Program-made: the position numbers and the translations under genes | From: Ramlibacter sp. | Lineage (GTDB): Bacteria; Pseudomonadota; Gammaproteobacteria; Burkholderiales; Burkholderiaceae_C | Reading direction: 5' to 3' | Assembly: GCA_016713005.1 (NCBI GenBank) | Contig: JADJPY010000011.1 | Span: forward strand, 186,001-250,000 | Length of the DNA stretch: 64,000 nucleotides | The notes under the pieces: generated by a model | Told to the model about the DNA's origin: nothing | Database searches by the model: none | Seen by the model: the letters and a program-made list of their open reading frames with translations, nothing else | Shown here: one piece after another, positions 34,266-44,684 of the stretch | Layout: the number at the start of each line of letters is the position of its first letter | How positions within the stretch are numbered: position 1 is the stretch's first letter

Positions 34266-34712
34266 ATGAAATCAATGCGAAAAAACGCATCTTTTGCTTT
34301 GGGGCTACTAGTCTCTGTGACCCTTGTACCGATCTGCGCGCAAGCGCAGCCACATTGCACGCCCTTCAAAGAGCGATACATATCGGGATCAGTTGAAGTC
34401 GTAATGAAAGGCGAACCCGAGAGCAAGCGCGCGCAATGGACTCAGCGCTACTATGACTCGTTTGAGTATTCACTCAATCACTTCAAAGCAATGCCAGATG
34501 CGGCTGCGGTTCTGAAACGAAACATCGAAACCAGTGAAATGATGACAAAGGATCCCGATGCCGGTCCGTTATTAATAAATCCTCATGCATTGAACTTGGC
34601 CAAATTACAGGGAATTTTGTGTTTGCTTGATTCTCAGGTCGATAGTGCATCTTCGCGCGTATTGTCCCATGATCCTAAAACAGTTGGGCGTGGCGCGAAA
34701 GGTGGGACGTGA
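34266..34712 (+). CDS. Exported protein with Cys-framed helical domain and GRGA tail
   Basis: ATG 34266 after GGTAGGG gives 148 residues: signal peptide (ASFALGLLVSVTLVPICAQA), helical body framed by cysteines (HCTPFKERY ... LQGILCLLDSQ) and tail HDPKTVGRGAKGGT. The body resembles in layout the N-domains of the 29115 and 32629 proteins, without linker or C-domain. It is intact and AT-rich. Function is unknown. A longer open frame reaches back to 34182 but would displace the signal peptide. Confidence 0.65.
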   Translation: MKSMRKNASFALGLLVSVTLVPICAQAQPHCTPFKERYISGSVEVVMKGEPESKRAQWTQRYYDSFEYSLNHFKAMPDAAAVLKRNIETSEMMTKDPDAGPLLINPHALNLAKLQGILCLLDSQVDSASSRVLSHDPKTVGRGAKGGT

Positions 34713-34829
34713 TGGTGAGTCAAAACTTGAGCTGACTTCGTCGGCCCTGCAAAAATTCACGCAAGCCCTTAGGACATGCGCCACATCGGCCATTGAGTCG
34801 AGTCTGAAGCAGCTGGCGATGGCCGAAAA

Positions 34830-35141
34830 AGATGGCGTTCAACCCGAGCAGGCACAAGTTAAGGGCCTTGAGCCCCAGGCGCACCACGGCACGCAACAAC
34901 CAGCGGATGTTGTAGCCCGTCGCGCACAGCACCGCATGCAGAGCATCACCGATGCTGAACCTTCAGCCAGCATCGGTCCATCCCGTTGATCGCGTGCGCG
35001 TTGGGCAAAGCAAGGAGCAAGACTTTTCTCAATCTGAGCCCAGGGCAGACGGCTGGCCAGCACGGCCAAGGGGTGGCGCAAATCAATCGTCTGGGCCAGC
35101 CGGGTGCGAAAGAAGTCGGGCGTGTCACACGGCTCAGGCAT
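34830..35141 (-). mobile_element. Collapsed IS5-family transposase remnant
   Basis: The N-terminal block (TPDFFRTRLAQTIDLRHPLA then RLPWAQIEKSLAP) and the C-terminal block (MDRCWLK, then MLCATGYNIRWLLRAVVRLG in another frame) of an IS5-type transposase lie only ~60 bp apart. About 250 residues of the middle, including the DDE residues, are missing. It cannot be active. Inverted ends were not identified. It marks the right part of the accessory island, next to the recQ junction. Confidence 0.7.
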
Positions 35142-35295
35142 CCGTCAAATCTCCCAGAAATCAACTCCCAATTCAACGTCTTGCAGGAGTTCCGGTGCAC
35201 CGGGTATACCCAGCAAACTCAATGTTCATGCGGGCTGGCAAGGTTTTGCAGGGCCACACAGTACCTATCAAAGTGATAGCGAAACGCGCAATACT

Positions 35296-37158
35296 TCAGG
35301 CCCGTAGGATTCCAGCTCCTGGCGCCTGGCGCCCGATGCCCTTGGGGGCAGGCCCGGGGGCGGGGGGGGGGGGGGGGGAGGGGGCCGGGGGGGCGTCGTG
35401 AAAGATCACATACGCCGGCAGGTTGTGCTCTCGCGCCACTTCGGCGCGCCAGGCTTTCAGCGCGGCAAAGCGGCGCTGGCCCTCGTCGGTCAGCGTGGCG
35501 GCCACGGCCGATGCCTTGGGCGCGGGCTTGCCGCGCCGTGCCTTGCCGCCCGCCACCGCCCGCCCGCCGCCTGCCGCCGTGGGGAGGGATTCGCGCAGCA
35601 TCACCGCCTGCTCGCCCTTGAGCACGGCGCGCGAGCCGTCGGTCAGCTTCAGGGTGTTGAAGGCCTGCGCATCCACGGCCAGCGCGCCGGTGGCGATCAG
35701 CTGGCGCAGCACGCCGCGCAGCTGCGCCTCGCTAAACGCGGCGCCCAGGCCAAAGGTGCTCAACTGCTCATGCCCAAACTGCGTCACCTTCTCGGTGGGT
35801 TTGCCGCGCAGGATGTCCATGATGTGGCCCGCGCCAAAGCTGATGCCGCTGTGCTGCTGCACGCGGTAGATGGTCGAAAGCAGCTTGCGCGCGGCGTCCG
35901 TGCCGTCCCACACCTGCGGCGGGCTCAGGCAGTTGTCGCAGTTGCCGCATGTGGCCCCAGGGGGTGGAGGTGCTTCGTAGACCTCCCCGAAATACCCAAG
36001 GAGGCGCACGCGCCGGCAGTCCACGGCTTCAGACAATGAAAGCAGCGCGTCCAGTTTGCCGCGCATCACCTGCTTGAAGTCCTCGCCCGCGGGGCTCTCG
36101 TCGATCATGCGGCGCTGGTTCACCACGTCCTGCAGGCCGTAGGCCATCCAGGCGTCGGCGGGCAGGCCGTCGCGGCCGGCGCGGCCGGTTTCCTGGTAGT
36201 AGCCCTCGATGTTCTTGGGCATGTCCACATGCGCGACAAAGCGCACGTCGGGCTTGTCGATGCCCATGCCAAAGGCAATCGTGGCCGTCATCACGATGCC
36301 GTCTTCGCGCAGAAAGCGGTCCTGGTTGGCCTGGCGCACCGCGGCGTCCAGCCCCGCGTGGTAGGGCAGCGCGGGTATGCCGGCGTCCACCAGCGTCTGC
36401 GCCAGCTCTTCCACCCGCCGGCGCGACTGGCAGTACACGATGCCCGCATCGCCCGCGTGCTCCCGCTCGATAAACCGCAGCAGTTGCAGCGTCGGGTCTT
36501 TCTTCTCGACGATGGCGTAGCGGATGTTGGGCCGGTCAAAGCTGCTCACAAACTGGCGGGCGCCCTCCAGCTGCAGCCGCTCCACGATGTCGGCGCGGGT
36601 GATGTCATCCGCCGTGGCGGTGAGCGCCATGCGCGGCACGCCGGGGTAGCGCTCGTGCAGCACGGTGAGCGCGCGGTACTCGGGCCGGAAGTCGTGCCCC
36701 CACTGGCTCACGCAGTGCGCCTCGTCAATGGCAAACAGGCTCAGTTGCCCGCGCTCGTGCAGGGAGTCCAGCTGCGCCAGAAAGCGCGGCGTGGTCACCC
36801 GCTCAGGCGCGGCGTACAGCAGGGTGATGTCGCCGCGCAGCAGGCGTTTCTCTACCGCGTTGGCCTCTTCGCCGCTCAGGGTGGAGTTGAGGAAAGCCGC
36901 CTCCACCCCCGCCTCGTGCAGGGCGCCCACCTGGTCGTGCATCAGCGCGATCAGCGGGGAGACCACCACGGTGATGCCGTGGCCCGCCGCCTGGCGCGCA
37001 ATGGCGGGTATCTGGTAGCACAGGCTTTTGCCGCCGCCCGTGGGCATCAGCACCAGGGCGTCGCCCCCGGCGGTGACGTGGTCGATGATGGCGGCCTGCG
37101 GGCCGCGAAAGGCCTCGTAGCCAAAAACGGCGCTCAGGATGGAGCGGGGGTCGGTCAA
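35296..37158 (-). CDS. recQ: ATP-dependent DNA helicase RecQ, C-terminus truncated
   Basis: Helicase motifs are complete: MPTGGGKSLCYQ, IDEAHCVSQWGHDFRPEY, and ETGRAGRDG. The zinc-binding region (CGNCDNCLSPP) and winged helix (FGLGAAFSEAQLRGVLRQL) follow. The HRDC domain begins (KAWRAEVAREHNLPAYVIFHDA) but stops at a poly-G tract and continues as an unrelated Pro-rich tail, so ~50 residues are lost. RecQ unwinds DNA in recombination repair. The start is uncertain: TTG 37158 opens (M)TDPRSILSAVFGY, whereas a frame to TTG 37224 would include residues coded by a repeat. Confidence 0.88.
   Translation of the reverse strand: MTDPRSILSAVFGYEAFRGPQAAIIDHVTAGGDALVLMPTGGGKSLCYQIPAIARQAAGHGITVVVSPLIALMHDQVGALHEAGVEAAFLNSTLSGEEANAVEKRLLRGDITLLYAAPERVTTPRFLAQLDSLHERGQLSLFAIDEAHCVSQWGHDFRPEYRALTVLHERYPGVPRMALTATADDITRADIVERLQLEGARQFVSSFDRPNIRYAIVEKKDPTLQLLRFIEREHAGDAGIVYCQSRRRVEELAQTLVDAGIPALPYHAGLDAAVRQANQDRFLREDGIVMTATIAFGMGIDKPDVRFVAHVDMPKNIEGYYQETGRAGRDGLPADAWMAYGLQDVVNQRRMIDESPAGEDFKQVMRGKLDALLSLSEAVDCRRVRLLGYFGEVYEAPPPPGATCGNCDNCLSPPQVWDGTDAARKLLSTIYRVQQHSGISFGAGHIMDILRGKPTEKVTQFGHEQLSTFGLGAAFSEAQLRGVLRQLIATGALAVDAQAFNTLKLTDGSRAVLKGEQAVMLRESLPTAAGGGRAVAGGKARRGKPAPKASAVAATLTDEGQRRFAALKAWRAEVAREHNLPAYVIFHDAPPAPSPPPPPAPGPAPKGIGRQAPGAGILRA
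35352..35393. other. Poly-G tract at the recQ junction
   Basis: The strand carries runs of G5, G17, G5 and G7 broken by C or A. In the recQ frame it reads as proline repeats where the HRDC domain should continue. Such a run is unlike anything else in the window. It is either an artefact of assembly or a genuine slippage-prone tract at a recombination junction. Confidence 0.7.
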
Positions 37159-37161
37159 AAC

Positions 37162-37215
37162 GCTATGGTTTTTATAGCGGGTCAGCAAGCACTGGCGGGG
37201 GCTACAGGCCGATTT
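37162..37215 (+). repeat. Dispersed ~54-bp hairpin repeat at the recQ 5' end
   Basis: A GCTATGGTTTTTATAGC hairpin is followed by GGGTCAGCAAGCACTGGCGG and GGCTACAGGCCGATTT. This is the best consensus copy. It lies in the short gap between the rhodanese gene and the likely recQ start, so it must fall in the recQ leader, or encode its N-terminus if a far start is used. Confidence 0.85.
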
Positions 37216-37231
37216 GGCATGCAAAACCGGC

Positions 37232-37624
37232 TCACATCTGTTCCCAGGGCAGGGCGTCGTGCCGCCAGCCGTTGAGGCTGGAGCGGTGGAAGGTGTCGTT
37301 CAGGTCGCCCTCAAAGCCGTGCACCACGTGGGCCACGCTGGCAAAGCCGGCGGCCTCCAGCGCATGGCCGGCGTCCACGGTGCGCTGGCCGCTGCGGCAG
37401 ATCAGCAGCACCGGGCGCGCCTTGTCGCCGGCCTCGCGCTCCACGGCGGAGACAAAGTCGCCGCTGTTGGGCGTCAGGTCGGGGTACTCGTACCAGGGGA
37501 TGTTGACCACGCCGGGCGGCCGCCCCACATAGAGCGACTCGATTTCCATGCGGACGTCGACAAACAGGGTTTCCGGGTGTTGCTGGAGCAGGGCCCAAGC
37601 CTCTTTGGGCTGCAGGTGTTTCAT
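37232..37624 (-). CDS. Rhodanese-like domain protein
   Basis: The single rhodanese domain has 130 residues from ATG 37624. The active-site loop CRSGQR contains the persulfide cysteine, and DVRMEIE and GVVNIPWYEY are the other landmarks. It is a cytoplasmic sulfur carrier or transferase; substrate is unknown. It lies just upstream of recQ on the same strand and is divergent from metH, with only 46 bp between starts. Confidence 0.88.
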   Translation of the reverse strand: MKHLQPKEAWALLQQHPETLFVDVRMEIESLYVGRPPGVVNIPWYEYPDLTPNSGDFVSAVEREAGDKARPVLLICRSGQRTVDAGHALEAAGFASVAHVVHGFEGDLNDTFHRSSLNGWRHDALPWEQM

Positions 37625-37670
37625 GCCCTCTATTGTCTGGGGATTCCGTTGGACCCCTAAAATTCGGCGC

Positions 37671-38717
37671 ATGAAACCCTTTGTTTACACGCGGGGGCAG
37701 GCCCTGCCCGGCATCCTGGGCCAGCGCATCGCCATCCTGGACGGCGCCATGGGCACCATGACGCAGCGCCTTCGCCTGGGCGAGGCCGACTACCGCGGCC
37801 AGCGCTTTGCCGAGCACCCGCGCGACGTCCGCAACAACGGTGATCTGCTCAACCTGACGCAGCCGCGCGTCATCCAGGACATCCACGAGGCCTACCTCGC
37901 CGCCGGGGCCGACATCGTGGAGACCAACACCTTTGGCGCCACCCGCGTGGCCCAGGCCGACTACGACATGGCCGATCTGGCCTACGAGATGAACGTGGCC
38001 GCAGCCCGCATCGCCCGCGCCGCCTGCGACAGCTTCAGCACGCCCGACCACCCCCGCTTTGTGGCGGGCGCCTTGGGCCCCACGCCCAAGACGGCCAGCA
38101 TCAGCCCGGATGTGAACGACCCCGGCGCGCGCAACGTGCAGTTTGAGGAGCTGCGCGCCTCGTACCACGAGCAGGCGCGCGGCCTGCTGGACGGCGGCGC
38201 CGACCTGCTGCTGGTGGAGACGATCTTTGACACGCTCAACGCCAAGGCGGCGCTGTTCGCCATTGAGGAGGTGTTCGACGCCACCGGCGAGCGCCTGCCG
38301 GTGATCATCAGCGGCACGGTGACCGACGCCTCGGGGCGCATCCTGTCGGGCCAGACGGTCACGGCCTTCTGGCACAGCGTGCGCCACGCCCGCCCGCTGG
38401 CCGTGGGCCTGAACTGCGCGCTGGGCGCGGCGCTGATGCGCCCCTACATCCAGGAGCTGGCCCGCGTGGCGGGCGACACCTTCATCAGCTGCTACCCCAA
38501 CGCCGGCCTGCCCAACCCGATGAGCGACACCGGCTTTGACGAGACGCCCGAAGTCACCAGCCGGCTGCTGCGCGAGTTTGCCGAGCAAGGCCTGGTCAAC
38601 ATCGTCGGGGGCTGCTGCGGCACCACGCCCGAGCACATCGCCGCCATTGGCAGCGCGGTGCGGCCGCTGGCGGCGCGGTCGACGCAGCGCGAGTACTTTT
38701 ACAAAGAAGCTGCCTGA
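37671..38717 (+). CDS. metH: Methionine synthase, homocysteine-binding module (split MetH, part 1)
   Basis: The 348-residue protein corresponds to the N-terminal module of MetH: ILDGAMGTMTQ at the start, DIVETNTFGATRVAQADY, and the zinc site made by NCALG and GGCCGTTPEH. It binds and activates homocysteine; methyl transfer needs the second protein encoded at 39563. The gene split is known in Comamonadaceae. TAAAAT at 37658-37663 lies seven bases before the ATG and there is no ribosome site, which suggests a leaderless mRNA. A cyclic-nucleotide-domain gene on the opposite strand separates the two parts. Confidence 0.92.
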   Translation: MKPFVYTRGQALPGILGQRIAILDGAMGTMTQRLRLGEADYRGQRFAEHPRDVRNNGDLLNLTQPRVIQDIHEAYLAAGADIVETNTFGATRVAQADYDMADLAYEMNVAAARIARAACDSFSTPDHPRFVAGALGPTPKTASISPDVNDPGARNVQFEELRASYHEQARGLLDGGADLLLVETIFDTLNAKAALFAIEEVFDATGERLPVIISGTVTDASGRILSGQTVTAFWHSVRHARPLAVGLNCALGAALMRPYIQELARVAGDTFISCYPNAGLPNPMSDTGFDETPEVTSRLLREFAEQGLVNIVGGCCGTTPEHIAAIGSAVRPLAARSTQREYFYKEAA

Positions 38718-38803
38718 ACGGTTGGGTTCAGAGCACCATTTCGTTCGAGGTTGCGGTCTCCGGCCAGATCACTGTCCTGAATGGTGGTCTGACCCGCAAG
38801 GCA

Positions 38804-39406
38804 TCACGTGGGCATCAGCCGGTCGATTTCCTGCTGCATGGCCTGGGTGAGCTGGGCGTACATCTTGAGCTTGTCGGCGCTGTCGCGCAGCCGCTCGGCG
38901 ATGCGCAGCGAGACGGCCATCATCAGCTTGGCGCCGATCTGGGGGTTCTCGTCGATCAGCTTCTCCAGCGCGTCGCGCGTCAGGGTGGCGCAGCGCACGT
39001 CGGTGCTGGCGGTGCACGAGGCCGAGCGCGGCTCGCCGTCCAGCAGGCCCATCTCGCCGATCAGGCTGCCCGGGCCCAGCACCGTCACCGTCACGGGTGA
39101 GGTGCGGCTCACGACCACGTTTTCCACGGTCACCTCGCCGTCCAGCACCAGCAGCATGAAGCCGGTGTCGCGCTTGTCGCCCTCGCGGATGAAGGTGGTG
39201 CCCATGGGGATCTTGCGCGGCGCCATGTAGCTCACCACGAACAGCGCCTCGTCCATGGTGAACTGCATCAGCGCGGTGGGGGCGCACAGGTACTGGGCGG
39301 CCATTTCGGCGCTGGCCGAGCCCTCCACGGCGCGCAGGCGCTCACCGGTCAGCACCGAATCGGGGGGGTCAGCCGGCTTGGATCGGCCAAAGAGTTTTTC
39401 GAGCAT
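38804..39406 (-). CDS. Cyclic nucleotide-binding domain protein (no HTH)
   Basis: The 200-residue protein is mostly one cNMP-binding beta-roll (GTTFIREGDKRDTGFMLLVL, then GPGSLIGEMGLLDGEPRSAS, the phosphate-binding cassette), followed by helices. No helix-turn-helix is visible, so it is not a Crp-type activator but a stand-alone sensor or scaffold. It lies between the two metH genes on the other strand. A role in methionine metabolism is not implied by sequence. Confidence 0.8.
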   Translation of the reverse strand: MLEKLFGRSKPADPPDSVLTGERLRAVEGSASAEMAAQYLCAPTALMQFTMDEALFVVSYMAPRKIPMGTTFIREGDKRDTGFMLLVLDGEVTVENVVVSRTSPVTVTVLGPGSLIGEMGLLDGEPRSASCTASTDVRCATLTRDALEKLIDENPQIGAKLMMAVSLRIAERLRDSADKLKMYAQLTQAMQQEIDRLMPT

Positions 39407-39431
39407 GGGCGGCTTTCGCGGGGGAGTCCAC

Positions 39432-39562
39432 TAAAATCATGGTACCCCAAGGAGCGTTGCAGCGGGCCTGTTTCCACAGCAGGCCGGTCAGGCTTGGGGC
39501 CCGGGGCCGCGTGTGGTGGCCACCCCAACGACGCTCACCTTCCATTGCCAGCAAGGTGAGCC
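39432..39562 (+). promoter_or_regulatory. SAH riboswitch with promoter -10 box and ribosome-site hairpin
   Basis: TAAAAT (39432-39437) predicts transcription from about 39444. The RNA then carries the conserved SAH aptamer blocks: AGGAGCGTTGCAGC (39450-39463), GGTCAGGCTTGG (39486-39497) and AACGACGCTCACCTT (39527-39541). The last block can pair with the 5' block (AGCG/CGCT and flank) in the ligand form. Otherwise GCTCACCTT (39533-39541) pairs perfectly over nine bases with AAGGTGAGC (39553-39561), hiding the ribosome site directly before ATG 39563. SAH binding should therefore turn on metH translation. Confidence 0.85.
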
Positions 39563-42358
<2,796 letters not shown>

Positions 42359-42531
42359 CGCGGCACGGTCAGCGCGGCACCGGGCACGGCAACCGGCGAC
42401 GGACTTTACGCGGGTGTTACACAGCGCACAGAGTCGTTTGCACTGCGGCCGCTATCGTTGAGGTTCTGACGCCCGCTGGCGTCGGGCCTGGGACTTGCAT
42501 GCAGCCCGGGCAACCCCCGGAGGTGGCCAAC

Positions 42532-42780
42532 ATGAGTGCATCTTCTCCCGCAGAACAGGCCCCCGCAGGCACCAGTCTGGCGCGTGCGGCGGCTGTGGCG
42601 TTCGTTGTGGTGCTTGCCGCGCTGGGCGCTGCGCTGGTCCACATCACCATGGGGCCGGCCGAGCCCTTGCCGCCGGTGTTTATGGACATGGGCCCAGCCC
42701 AGCGCCCCGGCCAGGCCACGGCCTTGCCGGCGGGCACCAAGCCGGCGGCGCGCCAGCGCAGCCAGCGCGCCAACCCTTGA
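42532..42780 (+). CDS. Small single-span membrane protein
   Basis: ATG 42532 after GGAGGTGG gives 82 residues: a short polar N-tail, one transmembrane helix (AAAVAFVVVLAALGAALVHI) and a Pro/Arg-rich C-tail. No function is known. The strong ribosome site supports it. Confidence 0.6.
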   Translation: MSASSPAEQAPAGTSLARAAAVAFVVVLAALGAALVHITMGPAEPLPPVFMDMGPAQRPGQATALPAGTKPAARQRSQRANP

Positions 42781-42898
42781 GCCGCCCCCGGTTCTGACGC
42801 TGCTGCCCCGGAGTCGCTGCCCCCCGGGACTTCCCCCGCCGTGTCAGCCTTGTGGCCCGGCGGCGCGTTGAGGGGCGGTACATCCCCAGGAGACATCC

Positions 42899-43384
42899 AT
42901 GAACAAGTTCTTGCTCGCAGCCCTGACGGCCTGCTCCGTTGGCGCCGTGTCGGCCCAGACGACCCCCGCTCCGGCAACCACCACCATGCCCAACCCCTCT
43001 GCCATGACCAAGCCTGCCGTGCTGTCCAAGGCGCAGGTGGCCATGCTGTGCGACACCTGCGGGGTTGTTGAGGCGGTGGCTTATGTCAAGCGCAAGGGCA
43101 AGGGCGGCGCGGTCGGCATGGTCGGCGGCGCAGTCGCCGGCGGCCTGCTGGGCAGCAGCATCGGCAAGGGCGACGGCAAGACCGTGGCCACTGTGGGCGG
43201 CGCGGTGGGCGGCGCCGTGGTGGGCAACGAGATCCAGAAGCACATGACCAGCAAGAAGGTCTGGGCCACCAAGGTCAAGATGAAGGACGGCACCGTCAAG
43301 ACCTTCGACCAGGACGCCAAGCCGGTCTGGGTGGTGGGCAATGTGGTCAAGGCCGACGCAGGCAAGCTGACCAAGCAGCCCTGA
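42899..43384 (+). CDS. Glycine-zipper 2TM domain protein, exported
   Basis: The 161-residue protein has a cleavable signal peptide (LLAALTACSVGAVSA). Two glycine-zipper stretches follow (GAVGMVGGAVAGGLLGSSIG and ATVGGAVGGAVVGNEIQ), the pattern of Rick_17kDa/SlyB-like envelope proteins. The mature start has no lipobox cysteine, unlike true SlyB lipoproteins. It probably sits in the envelope and has a structural or stress role; that is inferred. A GC-rich hairpin (43391-43410) follows. Confidence 0.75.
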   Translation: MNKFLLAALTACSVGAVSAQTTPAPATTTMPNPSAMTKPAVLSKAQVAMLCDTCGVVEAVAYVKRKGKGGAVGMVGGAVAGGLLGSSIGKGDGKTVATVGGAVGGAVVGNEIQKHMTSKKVWATKVKMKDGTVKTFDQDAKPVWVVGNVVKADAGKLTKQP

Positions 43385-43415
43385 AGCCGTGCCCCGCCGC
43401 ACGGCGGGGCGCACC

Positions 43416-44654
43416 TCAATGCGGGTGGCGGGTGGCCCGGCGCGCGTGGTGCTGGGCGGCCAGCAGCGCCGCCATGGCCACGATGCTGGCCACCAGCAGC
43501 ATCCACAGGCCCGTCGTGTAACCCCGCTCCGCGCTCCACAGCAGGCCCATGGCCAGCGGAGCCAGCGCCCGGCCCAGCGCCGAGGGCAGGCCCAGAGCGC
43601 CGTTGAGCGAGGCCACGTGCTCGCGGCCCACATACTGCGCAATGGCCGTGCCCTTGACGATGGTCAGCATGCCGTTGCCCAGCCCGTACAGCAGCACGAA
43701 CACCACCGCGGCCGGACCATGCCCGCCGCCCGCCAGCAGCGCGGCCAGCCCCAGCGGGATCAGGCAGGGGATCAGCCGGTTGGCCAGGTGCACGTCAAAC
43801 CGGTGCTCCAGCAGGAACAGCAGCAGCCTCCCCAGCACCTGGATCACGCCGATGCTGGCGGGGATGATGAGCACCCAGGCCTCTGAGAGGCCGCTTTCGC
43901 GCAGCAGGCTGATCATGTGGGCGGGCAGGGCGGAGGTCACCGCCATCATCAGCACCACAAACACCCCGATGAACAGGAACGGCGCGCTGCGCAGCTGCCG
44001 GCCCAGTTCGGACTGCGCCCGCGCGGCGGGGGCGTCGACTGGTGAGCCGGCTGTTGGCATGGCACGGCCCGGCGCGCCACGCAGCAGCAGCGCGTGCAGC
44101 GGCACGCACACCAGCAGCTGCAGGGCGGCCAGCGCCCACAGCGCGTGGCGCCAGCCCAGGGCGTGGATCAGCCCGGCCGACAGCGGGATGAACACCGTGC
44201 TGGCCAGCCCGCCCAGGAAAGTCAGCGTGATGATGGCGCGGCGAAAGCCCTCGGGGTAGCGGCGGGTGACCACGGCAAACGCCGGGCTGTACAGCGTGCA
44301 GGCCATGGCCACGCCCAGCCCCAGCCACACGGCGTAGAAACCGGCCAGCGAGGTGATGAAACTGTGCGCCAGCAGGCAAGCCGCCACCAGCGCGGAGCCG
44401 CCCGACATGACCGCGCGTTCATGGCCGCGGTCGATCCAGCGGCCCACTGGGTAGGCCAGCAGGCCCTCGGCCAGCAGCGCCAGGCTGAACGCCAGCGAAG
44501 ACTGCGCGCGTGTGAGGCCGAGCTCGCGCTCCACCGGCTCCATGAGCAGGGCAAATGTGTAGAACACGCTGCCCCAGGTGATGAGCTGCCCCACCGACAG
44601 CCACAGCACCATCGCCCGGTCGTGCGGGGCGTGGGCGGGGGCGTGGGACGGCAT
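43416..44654 (-). CDS. Major facilitator superfamily transporter
   Basis: The 412-residue protein has about 12 hydrophobic segments. The MFS loop motif between helices 2 and 3 is GRWIDRGHERAV, and VVTRRYPEGFRRAI lies in the first half. It should be an inner-membrane antiporter or symporter. Substrate cannot be read from sequence; the first half resembles oxalate/formate or monocarboxylate type carriers. It begins 30 bp after the YifB gene in the same direction and may be co-transcribed. Confidence 0.85.
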   Translation of the reverse strand: MPSHAPAHAPHDRAMVLWLSVGQLITWGSVFYTFALLMEPVERELGLTRAQSSLAFSLALLAEGLLAYPVGRWIDRGHERAVMSGGSALVAACLLAHSFITSLAGFYAVWLGLGVAMACTLYSPAFAVVTRRYPEGFRRAIITLTFLGGLASTVFIPLSAGLIHALGWRHALWALAALQLLVCVPLHALLLRGAPGRAMPTAGSPVDAPAARAQSELGRQLRSAPFLFIGVFVVLMMAVTSALPAHMISLLRESGLSEAWVLIIPASIGVIQVLGRLLLFLLEHRFDVHLANRLIPCLIPLGLAALLAGGGHGPAAVVFVLLYGLGNGMLTIVKGTAIAQYVGREHVASLNGALGLPSALGRALAPLAMGLLWSAERGYTTGLWMLLVASIVAMAALLAAQHHARRATRHPH

Positions 44655-44684
44655 GGGGCGATTTTCCCATGCCCCGGTGGCGAC

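Noticed and set aside
35362..35378. The G17 run taken as a functional G-quadruplex element
   Set aside because: It interrupts a conserved domain and has the look of an assembly or slippage artefact. It is reported as a junction, not as a regulatory element.
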